Below, in pieces: positions 10,101 through 17,422 of a DNA stretch of 38,673 nt. The notes below the pieces were generated by a model. It saw only the letters and a list, made by a program, of their open reading frames with translations. It had not been told where the DNA came from and ran no database searches. Each line of letters opens with the position of its first letter. The first letter of the stretch is position 1. The stretch is from the NCBI GenBank assembly GCA_913043235.1, contig CAJWLO010000022.1:1-38673 (forward strand), read 5' to 3'. The position numbers were made by a program, and so were the translations under genes. This DNA comes from an uncultured Fidelibacterota bacterium. GTDB lineage: Bacteria > Fidelibacterota > Marinisomatia > Marinisomatales > UBA1611.

Positions 10101-10411
10101 CTTATTCTCATCGAGGTGGTATGACTTTGCCGATTCCATATTATGGTGATCTGAAATTAAACAATACAATGAGTTTTACGCTAAATTTCGATCTGAATGA
10201 AAGTAGAGAATTTCGATCTGGCGATAAAATTAATTTTGAAGAAGGTACTTTTACAGAAAACTGGAAGGCTGGTCTCCGGGTTTCTTATCAATTCTCTACG
10301 AAAATTAGCGGCGGACTCCGTTATGAATACCGAGAGAGCGATAGTAGGACAGCAGGCAGAAAAATTGACCGCGATTTTGGATTTGATGTGAATCTCGCAA
10401 TTTCAGGCTGA
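4145..10411 (+). CDS. sprA: SprA/Sov-type outer-membrane translocon of type IX secretion
   Basis: This 2088-residue protein is recognised as a SprA homologue. Family SprA proteins form the very large single-chain barrel through which T9SS cargo crosses the outer membrane. Signatures seen are the N-terminal block around DQDSERDFDWENN and DDIIQKIEAGNISL followed by GLFGIK (about 224-285), a second block near FDKKTIFGTRAQ (about 684-700), the FIDDFEGAK motif (795-803), and a long C-terminal half of alternating Ser/Asn/aromatic strands. Asp/Asn/Gly-rich loops near 539 and 934-950 look Ca2+-binding. The start is TTG: an in-frame TGA lies at 4139-4141 and the next in-frame ATG falls well inside the conserved region. 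A signal-peptide-like hydrophobic segment covers about 14-29. It is shorter than the Flavobacterium protein (about 2400). An Arg/Ser/Lys-rich insertion occupies 1713-1748. The glutaminyl-cyclase-like gene follows after 5 bp. Confidence 0.9.
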   Translation: MRYYKQYILFQGRIYTLGLWVLFALGHLFPQEAESSVLQESIPVLHFSYIPESDFVVNPFPRVYRTLIQPLDSLTQPIGLLAFPYQKKEVVIEVTMDWSTITVLEFADGIELRMPFTADMDWYLDRLYKRKWYVNLLEIMQKEEKKGDQRRRGQMLEVVGVDIGNLGRASLRVSGNVNINGKMVFQDQELVRSTLNQTQNTHLEFDQKQNLNIQGKIGDRITVAMDQDSERDFDWENNIRISYEGYEDDIIQKIEAGNISLSLPSTKYVTFSGKNQGLFGIKAISKLGPVDVTTIASIEKTKKEQSEWQGGGQSSSQNIRDVDWIKNRYFFIHSWFRDGFNTFLQGSQIMIPSFYPLKNGLHSIGNMVVKNFELYKSINTNEAGAMTGMAYIDPLNPMDSAYVDENEEGSFIRLEQGTNYYISQDLGFIRVRDQVSQDILGCTFVLADRATGDTVMVVGQGPDSAGTNLSMMMIKPRNSHPNHSTWKLMFKNVYSLGTTKINPEGFDVQIYNKNATPVTERDRATSLPYITLFGLDSLDENGNRNYDELIDKDAGNIVNMIDGELMLPALHPFGNADSIEGGNTSEFLSEQLGSGVLYTSTVSSEVNLAHRWIIEAKYTNQSSTINLGFMLVEGSEEVIRDGVTLKRGMDYQIDYFTGTIVLMGDAASDPNAKLKINFDKHELVSFDKKTIFGTRAQIDLGKKNSFLGATALYFNQSIINEKVEVGYEPTRNFIWDLNGRYQWDIDGLTRMLDKLPLIEADKMSSISVEGEIAQVMPNPNSIDNPETGDANGVAFIDDFEGAKRTTSPSIQRRFWKESSAPLAFDYITQEFSNELNQNYRGKLSWYNPYIPYRTREIWPNQSTSLRAGNETTDVLILRYKAREHQITIDKDSIWVGITTSLYSGDYDQTQSKFFEIWLNGNKGKLSINLGKISEDKDGNNKLNTEDIPAAGLTLGNGFLEENEDTGLDGCFDDTENGWGGCLESSTYAELATENSNLINKAGDVDPDDPNGDNWFYEQGSTNYSQVNGTEGNGTGNKIQEGGKYPDTEDLDRSTFLDKTNDYFSASFDLMDTTYLAGETIKNGQPTGWRLFRIPLSDFKSVRNIEWNEIRYVRLAVSGLDQNFSNLAIAKMEIVGNEWQEMGIVSSDSTEYEGLEPSFQVAVINTEDNADYIPPKGVKGEYDILNEIRSKEQSLVLQFDQLPPGHTGIAQKTLYTLNDNQKRSFMTYDYMKMYINGKSPWITPQETDVEFFLKFGLGEDFYEITQPIYNGWDEDDGRNSIKVDLDWLTSLKQMDTSGVKIHDSDLIKDSADVRQYIYTNKEGLKTGKRIKIKGKPALNRLQYFMVGLRNTGNEPITGELWLDELRLSGVKKEKGVAMRVQSSIKLSDLGNANVVYSRQDAEYHRLQERLSKSTNTSENLNVSGKLSIHRFLPSSWGLSIPVNASLSRNQNKPKYFPGEDILVDQDSPPDSVLTLSESVSLSTSISKTGKSDNRLFKYTIDKIQMNFSASQSRSSDITYSNKRSETYSGKFSYNLPFGRNNYIKPLGWIKGWPLVGASFSDLQIFYTPSAFRTGLNLNEKLSWNQTRSGIRSPDNYNFSLDRSLNLDYKITNNLSTKYSWSGQSKLNDYRGYAWMALRDLDPGTVTQTTEALNTSFSPGFFKWLRPSFTYAANYRWSNDLSREGQNISTQLRFGSNFTLSPVQLFELVYKPPTKSTARSRKTGSRSRSRNRGAKLESKEKPQKERREYKSLTLVHGIIKKINPISLSYTETLNRTANQIIGEVPIGYKFGWLPEHDLDQSTEVGSNLGKWDHKRDGSIRSGLKLTRTLSINLNFSQNFSTNRASTGLEQLSMQRDYFAYGEYMENGMPIPGWSFRLSGLEKLPVIKWITKSVSLEHSYSGKESRSWQFENIIREEMNILNFAKFIQDYKEFERTARINRNFSPLVGINMTLKKNISMTFRHNRNKSLDETTSGMTIREDYSYTSTGTYSHRGGMTLPIPYYGDLKLNNTMSFTLNFDLNESREFRSGDKINFEEGTFTENWKAGLRVSYQFSTKISGGLRYEYRESDSRTAGRKIDRDFGFDVNLAISG

Positions 10412-10416
10412 TATTT

Positions 10417-11337
10417 ATGCGCAATATAATTCTGATCCTTATTTTTGGAATGGTTGGATGCCAATCCAATGTTCCGAAATTTGATAAGAATAACGCATTT
10501 GAATATCTCAAAGATCAATGTGCTATGGGCCCTAGGAATCCTGGATCAGATGGTTATTACGCCTGCCGCAAATATATTGTTGCGAAACTGGAGTCCTATG
10601 CAGATAATATTGTTTTGCAGGATTTCAGCTACAAGGAAGAAGTAGAAGGCAAAACGTATAATGGCCAAAATATTATTGGGCGTTTTAATCCAAATGCAGA
10701 TTTTCAAACCATCATTTCGGCACACTGGGATACCCGTCCTTGGGCAGACAGAGACCCAGAAAAAATAAACCATCGTACTCCCATCATGGGTGCCAATGAT
10801 GGGGCATCTGGTGTAGCAATATTGTTGGAACTTGCTAGAATCTTGGCAAGGAACCAAGCACCTATAGGTGTCAATCTTGTATTTTTTGATGCAGAGGATC
10901 TCGGTTCACCTGGTTTGAATGAAACCTACTGCCAGGGCTCCAGTTATTTTGCCAAACACCTGCCAATTCCCAAACCCGATGAAGCTATTAACTTGGATAT
11001 GGTGGGAGATAAACAATTAACCCTACCAATCGAACGTTACTCCTATGAATTTCATCCGGACTTGGTTCGAGATTTATGGGACAGGGCAAAGGACCTAGGG
11101 CTGGATGCATTCATCAGGAAAATAGAATACGCAATTTATGATGACCATGTGCCGCTTTACAATATTGCCGGTATACCGGCAATTGATATCATTGATTTTA
11201 AATATCCAAATTCGTATACCAACTTTCATCATACTTTAAATGATGTGGTGGAAAATTGCAGTGCAAAAAGCCTTGATCAGGTGGGGCGCTTGATGGTGGA
11301 TTATATTTACAACCGGAAAAGAGAAAGTGAGAAATAG
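10417..11337 (+). CDS. Lipoprotein, M28-fold, probable glutaminyl-peptide cyclotransferase
   Basis: This 306-residue protein has a lipobox ending at Cys15 (GMVGC), so it should be lipidated and face the periplasm. The fold markers are AHWDTRP (102-108), GANDGASG (125-132, Zn ligand Asp128), FFDAED (156-161, Glu160), YDDH (241-244) and FHHTLND (270-276, His272). This pattern fits the single-zinc glutaminyl cyclases within the M28 superfamily better than two-zinc aminopeptidases, which usually have Glu-Glu at the position of Glu160-Asp161. Glutaminyl cyclase turns an N-terminal Gln into pyroglutamate. The idea is supported by context: the gene follows sprA by 5 bp, and most exported proteins here expose Gln after signal-peptide cleavage. 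A plain M28 aminopeptidase remains possible. Confidence 0.8.
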   Translation: MRNIILILIFGMVGCQSNVPKFDKNNAFEYLKDQCAMGPRNPGSDGYYACRKYIVAKLESYADNIVLQDFSYKEEVEGKTYNGQNIIGRFNPNADFQTIISAHWDTRPWADRDPEKINHRTPIMGANDGASGVAILLELARILARNQAPIGVNLVFFDAEDLGSPGLNETYCQGSSYFAKHLPIPKPDEAINLDMVGDKQLTLPIERYSYEFHPDLVRDLWDRAKDLGLDAFIRKIEYAIYDDHVPLYNIAGIPAIDIIDFKYPNSYTNFHHTLNDVVENCSAKSLDQVGRLMVDYIYNRKRESEK

Positions 11338-11339
11338 GA

Positions 11340-12170
11340 TTGTTACGCCAGGCAGATAATTATTTTTGGAACCGGATCACCCCCATCATGATTCTGAGTC
11401 TCCTTTTTTTTGCATGTGTGGGTGATATACAGGAACCAGACCTTGAGAATCCTATTTTGAATACGCATTTCACCTTTCACCAAGATGTGAATAAACTGTA
11501 TTTAGGATTGGAAACGAAAACAGTATATCATAACCAGCAGGTAAATTCAGTTTCTGCTCTTTGGTTTGGTATAGACCAAGGCAACATACCAGACACTTTA
11601 ACCCTCACAGACAATGGCTCAAATGGTGATATAATTAGAGATGACAATATATATGCGGTAAAGGTCAATAATAATCCATTGGTAATTCAAAATACCTTGG
11701 GAAACGATTCTGGCAGTGTATATATCCAGTACAGGGTATCTTTCGGTGATTCCATAATTTCTGAAGCAGATTCATTCGAGATTGGTAATCTGATCCCTAA
11801 AATTCTTTCCGTTGTTTTCCCGGACTCTATGCAGCATCCAACTGAATCTAATTATTATGCCATAGATAGTATTTTTGTAAGTGTATATGACCCCAATGGT
11901 TTGAATGATATCCGTAGTTGCTATCTCATGTTTCAAAAACCAGATGGTTCCTATGCTAATAATGGAGAACCCATATATCTTTTTGATGATGGGAATAAGA
12001 GTGAAAATAATATTTCGATCTGGGACCAAACTGCAAATGACGGCATTTTTTCCCGCCTGATTACAATTGGCAATGAAAACCCTGTAGGGAAATATCATGC
12101 TACTTTTTATTTAAATGATTGGGCTGGTTTGTTCACATTTAGATCTGATTCAGTGGTGGTGCATGAATAA
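11340..12170 (+). CDS. Lipoprotein with choice-of-anchor-X/Ig-like repeats
   Basis: This 276-residue protein starts at TTG, 2 nt after the previous stop. The next Met (17) would leave too short a signal peptide. The segment LLFFAC gives a lipobox with Cys26. Two similar modules follow, each with a beta-sandwich and a D-D/N-G turn: TLTDNGSNGDIIRDDNIY (about 87-104) and LFDDGN followed by DQTANDGIFS. These resemble the 'choice-of-anchor X' and Ig-like modules common in FCB surface proteins, with L-DDG-GD--GDG-Y consensus turns. No catalytic motif is seen. It overlaps the start of the propeller cargo by 8 nt, so the two are probably translated together. It may act as an accessory or anchor for that cargo, but this is only inference. 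Confidence 0.65.
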   Translation: MLRQADNYFWNRITPIMILSLLFFACVGDIQEPDLENPILNTHFTFHQDVNKLYLGLETKTVYHNQQVNSVSALWFGIDQGNIPDTLTLTDNGSNGDIIRDDNIYAVKVNNNPLVIQNTLGNDSGSVYIQYRVSFGDSIISEADSFEIGNLIPKILSVVFPDSMQHPTESNYYAIDSIFVSVYDPNGLNDIRSCYLMFQKPDGSYANNGEPIYLFDDGNKSENNISIWDQTANDGIFSRLITIGNENPVGKYHATFYLNDWAGLFTFRSDSVVVHE

Positions 12171-13836
12171 GACAATTAAGCGCAGATTCAGGGCATCATT
12201 TTTTAGTTTAATTTGGATGTGTGCAATTGGAATGACTCAAAGTACACCAAATAGATTTACACTAAATACGGAATTATCAGATACACTGTTGGAGGTGGGT
12301 TTAAGCACAAATATAGTGGCTGAGATTCGAACCATGGGTGATTCCCTCACTTGGTTTGGGACCGGACGAGGCTTAGCAGTTCATGATGGTAAGAGTGTAT
12401 TTATGTATAGTACAAAACCAGATTCACTGCAGGACCTTGATAGCACTGAGCTCCTACCGCAGGGTGGTATACCGGCAGTTGCTATTTTGGGTGATTCTAT
12501 GCTGGTAACATTTTCTGGAGATGACGGCAGTATACAAATGGGACTAGGTTTGGCACTGACTTTTTCTGCTGATGATACAAATGGTATCGGCTGGTTGTAT
12601 TTCAACCAACCTATGGATTCTGAATCAGATTCGCTGGAACTGGTTGGTGGAGTTGGTTATTTCAGGAAATTGCCAGTTACTGTTCCTCAAGCCAATGTAA
12701 CCTATGATGCTAGTTTGAATAGTAAATATTTCTGGATCGCTAGTTGGGCAGGCGGACTCAGGAATTACCATTTTCCTCGACAGGAATGGCGGCATATTCC
12801 TCTTCCATTAGATAACCAAAACGATTTGGATTTATGTGATGAGAGTATTTTTGAATCTATCGAAGGTCCCAATCTTTTAAAAAATTATTATTTGAATCCC
12901 AGAGATCCCAGTGATGGTGGCAATCACAATCATAAAGCATTTTCTGTATTGGCCTACGGAGATACAGTCTGGGTAGGGACTGCAAATGGTGTGAACCGGG
13001 GTTTGATTGTGCGTGATACTCTTTGGGGTCAAGATGCCATAGAATGTATCCGCTGGAAACATTATTCCTACCCTGAGGATGGATTGACCGGAAATTTTGT
13101 AGTTGGTCTTGCGAAACAGTACTGGCGCGGGCAAATAACCGTCTGGGCTGCTACAGTGAATGCGGATTCGCCCGGTGAGGTGCGTGGATTAAGTTATACC
13201 CGTGATGGAGGTGAAACGTGGGAAACAGCATTGGTGGGCGAACGAGTCTATAATATTAATGCCCGGGATTCTCTAGTATTAGCCTCTACAGCCTCGGGAT
13301 TGTGGAAAAGCCTGGATGGTGTAAACTGGGCCCGATTTAACTCTGCAATAGATCAAACGTTCTTGGCCCAGAAGCAAATTTTAAGTGATGTTGTGTATTC
13401 GGCAATCCTAGATGAAAGAGATACCATCCCACGTATATGGTTGGGGACACCCGATGGTGTCGCCATTGCCCATGATATTCACGGATCAGATTGGTCCATT
13501 ATTCAAGCAGAATATGATAGCGAAGAGATTTATGCTTATCCCAATCCGTTCTCTCCACTGACTCATAATCAGTTGGAGGGCGATGGCTATGTACGTTTTC
13601 ACACCGGTCCAATTACGAGTGATGAATTAAAGCTTGATATTTATAGTTTTTCAATGGAAAAAGTACATTCTAATAATTATAACCTTAATTTATATCGAGG
13701 GGCTATTAAATGGAATGGCCGCGGTCAGGATGGCAATCATGTAGCTAATGGCGTTTATTTTGCTCGGCTTAATTATTCTTCAGCTTTGGGTCAATCTTCC
13801 AACGAAAAGTGGACTAGGGTGATTATTGTAAAATGA
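12163..13836 (+). CDS. Secreted beta-propeller protein with T9SS C-terminal sorting domain
   Basis: The ATG at 12163 (557 residues) is preferred over the longer frame from 12115, because it starts a basic-then-hydrophobic signal peptide ending near GMT|Q and overlaps the upstream stop. The body contains repeated propeller blades of the sensor/BNR type: TWFGTGRGLAVHDG, VWVGTANGVNRG, SYTRDGGETWE, GLWKSLDGVNW and IWLGTPDGVAI. The last 90 or so residues form a FlgD-like sorting domain with YPNPFSP, IKWNGRGQDG and NGVYFARL, ending IIVK. Such domains direct export by T9SS and are usually removed at the surface. The following gene encodes a PorV-like barrel and overlaps by 4 nt. The ligand or substrate is unknown. 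Confidence 0.8.
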   Translation: MNKTIKRRFRASFFSLIWMCAIGMTQSTPNRFTLNTELSDTLLEVGLSTNIVAEIRTMGDSLTWFGTGRGLAVHDGKSVFMYSTKPDSLQDLDSTELLPQGGIPAVAILGDSMLVTFSGDDGSIQMGLGLALTFSADDTNGIGWLYFNQPMDSESDSLELVGGVGYFRKLPVTVPQANVTYDASLNSKYFWIASWAGGLRNYHFPRQEWRHIPLPLDNQNDLDLCDESIFESIEGPNLLKNYYLNPRDPSDGGNHNHKAFSVLAYGDTVWVGTANGVNRGLIVRDTLWGQDAIECIRWKHYSYPEDGLTGNFVVGLAKQYWRGQITVWAATVNADSPGEVRGLSYTRDGGETWETALVGERVYNINARDSLVLASTASGLWKSLDGVNWARFNSAIDQTFLAQKQILSDVVYSAILDERDTIPRIWLGTPDGVAIAHDIHGSDWSIIQAEYDSEEIYAYPNPFSPLTHNQLEGDGYVRFHTGPITSDELKLDIYSFSMEKVHSNNYNLNLYRGAIKWNGRGQDGNHVANGVYFARLNYSSALGQSSNEKWTRVIIVK

Positions 13837-14762
13837 TGAAACGATTTATTCTTATTTTTAGCATGGTGTCTGTATTGATAGCACAACAATGGGCTGGACT
13901 ACCAGGCGGGTTTTTGCGAATGGGTATGACATCCCGATCTGCAGCCATGGGCGGCGGTTTTTCTGGTGACTTGGACCACGGCTTTGCAGTTTTTTATAAC
14001 CCGGCCTGGGCATCATTATTAACTCAGAAACAGGTCGGTTTCAGTTATTCTAATATGACCCTGGACCGTAGACTAACTGCCACCAGTTTTTCCACACCCC
14101 TACCGCCTACAGCAGGGATTGGTTTGTCCTGGATCAATTCTGGAGTAACCAATATCCAGGGCCGTACCAGTGCCGGAGAAAAAACTAGTAAAATGCAAAC
14201 AGGAGAAAATGCATTCATGATAACATTTTCCCAGCGTATTTTTCCATGGCTGTCGGTTGGATCAACTGTAAAAATATTGCGTCATGATTTGCCCATCACT
14301 GAATCAGACCAATTGGTAGGAAAAGGGATCGGGTTTGACATTGGTCTTTTGATCAAGACTGGTCAATTTAATACCTTGGGAATCATGATCCAGGATTTGA
14401 GTTCGAATTATCAATGGAATACAGGTGATGTTTATGCTGAGGGCAGAACCTATAAAGATGTGTTCCCCACAATTTACCGCATTGGCTCTAGAACAGAATA
14501 TAAAGGTCTATTCATTGTAGGTGACCTGGGAATGATTACGGACCATAATTCTTTTGCAAATCTAATACCCAGGCTTGGTGTAGAATATACAATTTTGGAA
14601 CAGTACAAATTCCGAGGAGGTTTTGGCAATAGCCGGTTCGGATTTGGGTTTGGTTATCAATACAGTCTATTTGATTATCTTGATTCTCATCTAGATTACG
14701 CATTTTCCATGGATTGGGCTGCCCAGACAGCTCATACTATTTCTTATGCATTTAATTTCTAG
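13833..14762 (+). CDS. PorV/UPF0164-like outer-membrane beta-barrel
   Basis: This 309-residue protein has a signal peptide ending SVLIA|QQ. The mature N-terminus contains FLRMGMTSRSAAMGGG followed by FAVFYNPAWAS, the signature of the PorV/PorQ/UPF0164 group of FadL-like barrels (small-residue turn, then Y-NPA-A). The remainder alternates Gly/aromatic strands and ends SYAFNF, a barrel-type C-terminus. In T9SS, PorV binds cargo sorting domains and carries them between SprA and the attachment complex. The ATG overlaps the upstream cargo stop by 4 nt, suggesting translational coupling of cargo and adaptor. Whether it is the true PorV or a cargo-specific paralogue cannot be decided here, because a second copy lies at 29558. 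Confidence 0.8.
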   Translation: MMKRFILIFSMVSVLIAQQWAGLPGGFLRMGMTSRSAAMGGGFSGDLDHGFAVFYNPAWASLLTQKQVGFSYSNMTLDRRLTATSFSTPLPPTAGIGLSWINSGVTNIQGRTSAGEKTSKMQTGENAFMITFSQRIFPWLSVGSTVKILRHDLPITESDQLVGKGIGFDIGLLIKTGQFNTLGIMIQDLSSNYQWNTGDVYAEGRTYKDVFPTIYRIGSRTEYKGLFIVGDLGMITDHNSFANLIPRLGVEYTILEQYKFRGGFGNSRFGFGFGYQYSLFDYLDSHLDYAFSMDWAAQTAHTISYAFNF

Positions 14763-15612
14763 GATCTTAACTTTAATTCAGGTGCCGTTATTTGCTATTG
14801 GTGCCCAATTTTTAACCTTACCTTCAAATGCTGAGGAACTTGCTGCAGGTAGTCATCCAACTGCTGGTCGCTTCTTCTCTGTTAATCCAGCCATTTTCAT
14901 TGCTCCGGAAAAACACCCTGAATTTTCTGTATGCCGCGGTACCTGGCTTGGTGGTGTCACCACCACCAACTTGGCCTACAACCAAAAAATCAATAATCGT
15001 ACGTTGCACGTACAATTACGATACACCGGTTTGACGGGTATTGAACTGCGAGATCACCGCCCTTCAGATGAAGCACTGGCTCATTTTTCATCTTTTGGAT
15101 TATCAGGTATTGTTGGTGTTTCATTTGGTTCAGGGCGATCCAAATATGGGTTTTCCCTAGAGACTATTCGGATGGGGATTTATAATGAATCTGCACAAGG
15201 ACTAGCCTTCAATGCTGGGTATCTATACCGATTTCCAAACAAGCTATCTCTGGGTTTTTCGATACTGAATGTAGGAAAAATGTCTTCTCTAAGATCAACA
15301 GCACCTAGGTTACCTACCCGTGTTTTTGCAGGACTAGCAAAAGAGCTGAATTTTGACGTATATCGCAATACATTGCATTTATCATCCGAGTGGAATGAAT
15401 TGGCCCAAACAATTCAGTTTTGGATTGGCAATATATTTAAATGGAAAAAACTTCGCCTCATGGCAGGAACATCAGTAGCCAATAATATATATACGACCTC
15501 TGCTGGAATGGGACTCCAGCTTGGTCAATATAATATCAGTTATGGGATTCGCTTTGGATCCCAGGATATAGGTTTACCCCAAACCATTACTCTTCACTTT
15601 CGTCTGCCATGA
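14746..15612 (+). CDS. Probable outer-membrane barrel, PorQ/PorV-like
   Basis: This 288-residue protein starts within the previous gene (17-nt overlap) and has a signal peptide ending FAIGA|QF. The mature start, FLTLPSNAEELAAGS then FFSVNPAIFIAP, keeps a reduced form of the PorQ/PorV N-terminal pattern (Ala/Gly-rich turn, then NPA). Alternating strands such as KYGFSLETIRMGIY, KLSLGFSILNVGKM and YNISYGIRFGS suggest a barrel of about 12-14 strands. PorQ of T9SS is a barrel of this type and pairs with PorZ. I see no decisive PorQ motif, so the assignment rests on fold-like pattern and on its place beside PorV-like and cargo genes. Confidence 0.6.
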   Translation: MHLISRILTLIQVPLFAIGAQFLTLPSNAEELAAGSHPTAGRFFSVNPAIFIAPEKHPEFSVCRGTWLGGVTTTNLAYNQKINNRTLHVQLRYTGLTGIELRDHRPSDEALAHFSSFGLSGIVGVSFGSGRSKYGFSLETIRMGIYNESAQGLAFNAGYLYRFPNKLSLGFSILNVGKMSSLRSTAPRLPTRVFAGLAKELNFDVYRNTLHLSSEWNELAQTIQFWIGNIFKWKKLRLMAGTSVANNIYTTSAGMGLQLGQYNISYGIRFGSQDIGLPQTITLHFRLP

Positions 15613-16436
15613 ATAAATCCGACCCCCGGACGCTTATTATCTATTCTTTGACGATTGTCATTGTTTTATTGCTGATTATTATTAAACGTATGGGTGAGCC
15701 AGATGAAAAACCAGATAAATCCGTAAAAGAAATAGTAAAGGCTCCTAGTGATGAAGAAGCATCGATCCAGACATTAGGGGAAATAGGTCTTATTATTGAC
15801 GATTTTGGGTACCGTAATGATGATATATCAGATGGTTTTTTATATTTGGATGTGAACTTGACCTGTGCTGTAATTCCTGGACATGCCTACAGCAGTTCAT
15901 TTGGCGAAAAGGCCGTATCCCGAGGTCACGAAGTAATCGTACACATGCCCATGGAAAATATGGGTGAAAACAGAGGTGAAGAAGAATTTGTTCTTAGGGT
16001 CGGTATGACCCCTGATTCAATAAAGAATCGGGTAAATAATGCATTGGATCAAATTCCAGAAGCCATTGGCATGAACAATCACCAGGGATCTAGAGCCACT
16101 ACAGATCCAGGGGTAATGAATTCTTTAGCAGCTGTATTAAAAGAGCGCAATAAATTTTATATTGACAGCAGAACAACACCGGAGACTGTTGCAGAATCTA
16201 TAATGAAAGATTGGGGAGTCCCGGCTTCGAGGCGCAATGTGTTTCTGGATAACGAACCTGATGAAGAAAAGATCACAAGTCAATTATTTTTTTTGGTAGA
16301 AATTGCAAAACGAGATGGTCAAGCGATTGGCATTGGTCATGTAAAGCAAAATACATTGGATGTTTTAAGAAAACAGATACCTGAATTAAAAAGAAAAGGA
16401 TTTAAATTTGAGTTCGTTTCAAATATGCTGTATTAG
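15609..16436 (+). CDS. Divergent polysaccharide deacetylase (YibQ family)
   Basis: This 275-residue protein has one N-terminal membrane segment (about 9-27) and a short acidic linker, then the YibQ/DUF610 fold. Visible motifs are LIIDDFGYRN (61-70, Asp64/Asp65), VHMPMEN (111-117), MNNHQGS (155-161, His158), YIDSRTT (184-190) and GIGHVKQNTL (241-250, His244). These are the metal and catalytic positions of NodB-like enzymes in their divergent form. YibQ proteins sit in the inner membrane facing the periplasm and their substrate is not settled. Homologues often neighbour septal or peptidoglycan genes, but here it is coupled by a 4-nt overlap to the barrel gene. It is followed after 5 nt by the asparaginase. 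Confidence 0.88.
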   Translation: MNKSDPRTLIIYSLTIVIVLLLIIIKRMGEPDEKPDKSVKEIVKAPSDEEASIQTLGEIGLIIDDFGYRNDDISDGFLYLDVNLTCAVIPGHAYSSSFGEKAVSRGHEVIVHMPMENMGENRGEEEFVLRVGMTPDSIKNRVNNALDQIPEAIGMNNHQGSRATTDPGVMNSLAAVLKERNKFYIDSRTTPETVAESIMKDWGVPASRRNVFLDNEPDEEKITSQLFFLVEIAKRDGQAIGIGHVKQNTLDVLRKQIPELKRKGFKFEFVSNMLY

Positions 16437-16441
16437 TTATA

Positions 16442-17422
16442 ATGCCCATCCTTTGCAGAGTCACCCGTGGTGATTTTACAGAAAGCATCCATGTTGTTTT
16501 TGCTGTTGCTGTTGATGAAAATGGAAAATCATTTTTTTCTACAGGGGATCCACATTATTTAACCTGCGTTCGCTCCGCTTTAAAACCTTTCCAGGCTGCC
16601 GCTGCCATCAAGGCTGGTGCCGTAGATGCCGCTGGTTTTTCCGATCGTCATATTGCCTTAATGTGTGCATCACATAAAGGTGAAAAAGAACATGTCAAAA
16701 CTGCTCGGCACATGCTTGAAAAACTTGATCTCACTGTTAATGATTATGAGTGCGGTGCTCATTATCCTTCAGATAAAGGGACCCGATGGAGAATGATAAA
16801 GAAAGGGGAGAAGGCATTAGCATTGCATAATAATTGTAGCGGGAAACATGTCGGTATGCTGGCTCTGGCCAAACACCTTAACCAAGGAATATACAATTAC
16901 ACCCGGAAAAATCATCCGGTCCAAGAGATGATATTCACCCTGCTGCAGGAATATACAGGTCTTGAGAAAATACCAACCAGTATTGATGGTTGTTCTGTCC
17001 CAACTCCCTTTATGACTTTGACTACTATAGCACGTTTATTTCAAAAACTGGGAACAGGATCTTACCCTGAATTAAAAAGGGCTTATAATGCTATGGTGAA
17101 GCACCCTTTTCTTATATCCGGATCAGATACTTTTGATACATTATTTATTGAAACAATGAAAGGCCGTGGTGTTACCAAGATTGGCGGTGAATCTATCAGG
17201 GGCGTATCCATCAAAAAGGCCGATGGAGGTTGTATTGGATTAGCTCTGAAAGTACTGGATGGGAATTTTAGAGCTCTATCCCCGGCTACCATGAGATTAT
17301 TAGAGCATTTGCAATTATTAGATAAGAAAGAACTGTCCAGGTTAGAACGATTCAGTACAATTGGTCTGAAAAACCATAACCAGATTAACATTGGTCGAAT
17401 TGAGGCAATGGTGGATGAATAA
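16442..17422 (+). CDS. L-asparaginase, Rhizobium etli ReAV type
   Basis: This 326-residue protein has no signal peptide and is presumably cytosolic. It belongs to the 'asparaginase II' family typified by R. etli ReAV, which is unrelated to the E. coli enzymes and hydrolyses L-asparagine to aspartate and ammonia. The key motifs are RSALKPFQ (44-51, giving the Ser45-Lys48 pair), CASHKGE (75-81) and HNNCSGKHVGML (129-140, Cys132 and Lys135). IDGCSVPTP (181-189, Cys184) completes the Cys-Lys-Cys metal site described for ReAV. IGGE and ADGGCIGLALKV follow near the C-terminus. It overlaps the secreted nuclease by 8 nt. Its place among envelope genes is odd and may mean only shared transcription. 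Confidence 0.9.
   Translation: MPILCRVTRGDFTESIHVVFAVAVDENGKSFFSTGDPHYLTCVRSALKPFQAAAAIKAGAVDAAGFSDRHIALMCASHKGEKEHVKTARHMLEKLDLTVNDYECGAHYPSDKGTRWRMIKKGEKALALHNNCSGKHVGMLALAKHLNQGIYNYTRKNHPVQEMIFTLLQEYTGLEKIPTSIDGCSVPTPFMTLTTIARLFQKLGTGSYPELKRAYNAMVKHPFLISGSDTFDTLFIETMKGRGVTKIGGESIRGVSIKKADGGCIGLALKVLDGNFRALSPATMRLLEHLQLLDKKELSRLERFSTIGLKNHNQINIGRIEAMVDE

Noticed and set aside
10546-10857. 103-codon minus-strand frame opposite the glutaminyl-cyclase-like gene
   Set aside because: The plus strand encodes conserved zinc-site motifs there, and the minus frame shows no protein-like features.
14950-14964. Palindrome GGTGGTG-T-CACCACC
   Set aside because: It lies inside a coding sequence and encodes a Gly-Gly-Val-Thr-Thr-Thr run, so codon repetition explains it.
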